Assembly: GCA_033182465.1 (NCBI GenBank)
Contig: CP137325.1
Location: forward strand, 62,001-126,000
Source: Sanghuangporus weigelae
Taxonomy: Eukaryota; Basidiomycota; Agaricomycetes; Hymenochaetales; Hymenochaetaceae
Direction: 5' to 3'
Length of the DNA: 64,000 nt
Shown: positions 60,937 to 64,000 of the stretch, one piece after another
Layout: each line of letters starts with the position of its first letter
How positions within the stretch are numbered: the stretch's first letter is position 1
Notes under the pieces: model-generated
Databases searched by the model: none
What the model saw: the letters and a program-made list of their open reading frames with translations, nothing else
Told to the model about the DNA's origin: nothing
Translations under genes and position numbers: made by a program

Positions 60937-62878
60937 TCACATCTTTACCTTTTCAAGAGACTTTGCGTCGCTCGGTGTGAAAGGATACTCGACTTCGACT
61001 TCTTTGATGAGACTTGCGGCCTTCTCGTTGCGGGGCCTGACGTCCGACCTGAACGCAACGGGATGGCTGAGAGTTCCGGCTGAAAATGCTACAGCAGGCT
61101 CAATCGCTTTTCCGTTCTCGACAGGCTTGTTGATGTTGAACGCTGCCAAGCTCTGCGCAACGAGCAAGAACATGGTTACATCCACGAGCTCACGGCCAGC
61201 GCAGACGCGTCGTCCGAATCCGAAGATCAGAGAACGCGGGTCCATCTCCGGTTCGCCACCAAGGAAGCGCTCCGGCTTGAAGGTCATAGGATCATGATAG
61301 TTCTTCGGATCGTGCGTAAAAAGCCTGACCAAACGAGTAAAGCTTAGCTCCGAGCAGCAGTAAAAATACACGGAATGATAACGTACCAAATATTGGGGAT
61401 CACAATGGAGCCTTTCGGGATGAAATAACCCTCGTAATTGTCGTCTTCCGTTGATAAATGCGGGAATCCAAGCGGACCGACCGGATGCCAGCGGAGAACC
61501 TCCTTCGCGATCGCATCAATGTACGGTAGATTCTCTCTATCTCGAATGCCTGGCAAGCGATCGTTGCCCACAGCGCGATCAATTTCCTCCTGTGCCTTGC
61601 GTTGTACGTCGGGATATGCCGTCATTGCAAGGAAGAAGACTTGCAATGAAGCGACAGTCTTTATCCCCGTGTTCTGTTAGTCTTCTCTGAGATGAACAAG
61701 GCGATTGGGTGTACATACCGTTTCCGAACCTCCAGCGTACAAAGACTGTGAAGTCCATTTGATGATATCTTCTTCCTCGGGACTTAGATTCCCTTTCGCA
61801 AGCAGCGCAGATGCATATGAAGGTGCGTTGGTGCCGGCGGCCATTTGCTGTTTGACAAACGCAAACGGCTTTTCAACGAGTTCTGTGAGGGACTGCCTCC
61901 AAAGAGCTGCTGTGCGCTTGAAGTTCATACCAGGGAGCCATTCCGGGAGATATCTCACTACGGAACTCTTGTCAGTCTGATACTAGACCTAGCAGCGCAG
62001 CAGGAATCACTTACGGAAAGGCAGAGTATCTACCAGCCAAGCACCTGCTATCGACGACTGAGAAAAGTGCTCTAACACTTCATCGGCGAGCTGGACCAGA
62101 GGATCACGAGCGCGAGGCTCAATAGTGTAACCATGAGATATTTTCAGTATAATCGCGCCCGCAGCACTATAATATCCGATAAAATTAACCCCTTTGTGCG
62201 ATTATAGCGGAGAAAGGTGGATGAACTTACGTCTGTACATGCTGGAGAAGCCTTCCCGGCTCTTCAAGGACACGCAAAAGGAAGCGCCGCATTTCGACAT
62301 CTTGGAGGTCACTAAAGCGAGAGACAGCTGCCTTCGTACCGATGATCGCGTGGAAATTCTTGCGGTATGAGCGGAACCGGTCTGTATAAGGATGCCCGAT
62401 TAGGGTATTTTGCCAACCAACCCTAATAGGTCGGGTGTGAGAAGACATCCAATGACACAGGCAAATGATATAAGCGCGTACATTTCACCACCGAAAACGA
62501 ATCTGGGGCGGGATGAGTATATCACCGAACGCTTTTCAAACAACTCGAATGCGATAGATTGATCGTTCAAAATTATCAGCGTTTGACCAAACGTAGTTAC
62601 TGAGCTTATCGGGCCTTAGAACGTTAAAACGACGTAAATAGATATCTAACTTGGACGCGAGATTCTGACATACCATACAGCTCTTTGTGTTTAGCCCAAT
62701 GAATCCACTCCTGCTTTTCTCGAGGTGGCAAGTCTCTAAGGTTGCCTATAATTGGTTTTGGTTTTGGCCCGGGCGGCAGTGGAAGGTTCGATCTTCTTCT
62801 GGAAGCAGCGACTGTTACGTATGCCATGAACACACCGAGACCGAGCACGGTGATAAGAATGATGATAGTCTCATGCAT
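60937..62878 (-). CDS. cytochrome P450 monooxygenase, fourth copy (opposite strand)
   Basis: Seven exons (62674-62878, 62482-62614, 62231-62422, 62015-62166, 61719-61957, 61387-61658, 60937-61324) give 526 residues. Exons 2-6 have exactly the lengths found in the three tandem P450 genes (133, 192, 152, 239, 272 nt), so it belongs to the same family. An N-terminal anchor ([20 protein letters not shown]) precedes [15 protein letters not shown]. The I-helix reads AGGSETTV (Glu replaces Asp, an accepted variant), the K-helix EVLRWHP, then FKPERFLG, and the haem loop [12 protein letters not shown] with Cys439 has Ala where the others have Pro. The ATG at 62878 was taken because the frame upstream starts only with GTG. 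A TATA box lies about 80 bp upstream. Confidence 0.92.
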
Positions 62879-64000
62879 CACTAGAGCACTGGACAAGGGA
62901 AATCCGAGGGAGTGTTGAAAAGGTGGGGTGGCCACCGCGACGAGAGTTCGCAGAGATTTATATCCGTGGATGGAGCCATCGGAGTAATGAAAGTGCTGGG
63001 ATAATGATGCGACATCTATGGAATACTAAACCAAGAGGAAGAACCACTTGTCTCGTTGAAGTGACTATTTTGGCTAGTAGAGTAGACACTTAGATCTATC
63101 TTCTCTGATAGGGTTCTTGAACGCAAATAAAACATCGCAGGCATCACAACGGGAATCCGTTTGCCGCACCGAAAGTGGGCTTCTTTCACTGACACGAACA
63201 CTCCTGCCGTATACTCGTAGTTGAGCCAAGACCGAGGTTGTGCTAACTCGGGCACAATAATGTCATGATCAGTGTTGGAAACAATGATAAAGTTACAGAA
63301 GAATACCAGAGAAGACAGCAAATTTTCAAGAACCCAAGTCAAGATCTCGACTCCTGTCTGTAAGGTACTCCAAAGCTAAAACCGAGTACCATGTGCATCA
63401 GTTGAGAATAGGCAGGTCCCGCGCGAGAGTTCGCAGGCGAACGAAAGCACGGAGTGCGTTAACCTCGGCTAGATCATATCTATCAAAAACACACGATGGG
63501 GTGCAACACCAAAACAGATGGGAGACCGAGCTGCGTCAGCATAAGCGCGGGTGCATCTGGCGCATAAGAGATTGCAAAACATACCAAAACTACGAAGCCC
63601 ACAAAAGTAGGTAACTCTCTTGACCACGGTAACAACTCGATGCCCGCGAAGTCAAAACGCTCATATCAGCGTCTCCTGATGCCACAGATTGCCAAGCAGA
63701 ACAGCAGACCCGAAAACTCCATGATGACCTGCCTTTCATCGTTTCCATAATTTTTACGAGAACCTGATTCTGTCATCTGAAATATTGCACAAGAATCGTA
63801 GGTAGATTACGTAAGCTACACCCACGCATTCAAGTTTATAATATTAATTAGTAAGTGACGCAATATGACTTCCAGCAGATTATCCTTGAAGCTAATTTGC
63901 AAACAAACTGGAAATCCAATAGCTGTGCTCGTTGACGGCTCAAGACCATTCAATGCCAAATAAAAGCTCATATTCTAGCGTGTTTTTAATTGAATTCGAT
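62879..64000. other. upstream region of P450 gene 4 to the window end
   Basis: Beyond the P450 promoter I find no frame with a domain. The 108-codon minus-strand frame at 63016-63342 is hydrophobic at one end but not recognisable. Confidence 0.45.
62956..62962 (-). promoter_or_regulatory. TATA box of P450 gene 4
   Basis: On the minus strand the sequence reads TATAAAT 78 bp before the start codon at 62878, the only such site close to the gene. Confidence 0.6.

Overview
The window is nuclear DNA of a basidiomycete fungus, most likely an agaricomycete. The evidence is protein genes split by many short (about 50-60 nt) GT-AG introns, some very small exons, tandem cytochrome P450 genes, a DUF6533-type membrane protein and a GMC oxidoreductase of wood/litter-fungus type. 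I see no rRNA or tRNA gene and no CRISPR array. Exon models were joined by hand. Each intact gene model listed keeps one open frame and its summed exon length is a multiple of three.

Layout. 1-18.3 kb is a housekeeping block: the 3' end of an unidentified gene, a secreted pepsin-type aspartic protease (-), a NAP1 histone chaperone (-), the Vps10 vacuolar sorting receptor (+, divergent from NAP1), a 5 kb gene-free stretch, then an HMG-box transcription factor (-). 18.3-25.8 kb has no gene I can support.

25.8-44.5 kb is an accessory array built by repeated duplication of one unit, an F-box-type gene upstream of a P450 gene. Four F-box copies are wrecks, two P450 copies are wrecks, and three P450 genes are intact (524, 527 and 527 aa, seven exons each with matching intron positions). 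A class-3 lipase gene with two micro-exons sits inside the array. A fifth F-box wreck (55.3-57.1 kb) and a fourth intact P450 (60.9-62.9 kb, opposite strand) lie further on.

45-63 kb is mixed: a DUF6533 membrane protein whose intron carries a 674-bp hAT-like MITE with an 8-bp target duplication, a small Gly/His-rich protein, an F-box-like protein (-), a 13-exon GMC oxidoreductase (-) and a Skt5/Chs4-type chitin synthase activator ending in a CaaX box (+).

The P450s, GMC oxidase, lipase and aspartic protease fit a degradative or xenobiotic lifestyle. No polyketide synthase, terpene cyclase or NRPS core gene is visible, so the P450 array is not called a biosynthetic cluster. The most unusual items are the MITE inside an intron, the F-box/P450 duplication array with decay of mainly one partner, the micro-exons, and a 60-nt intron in two sister P450s that has no in-frame stop.
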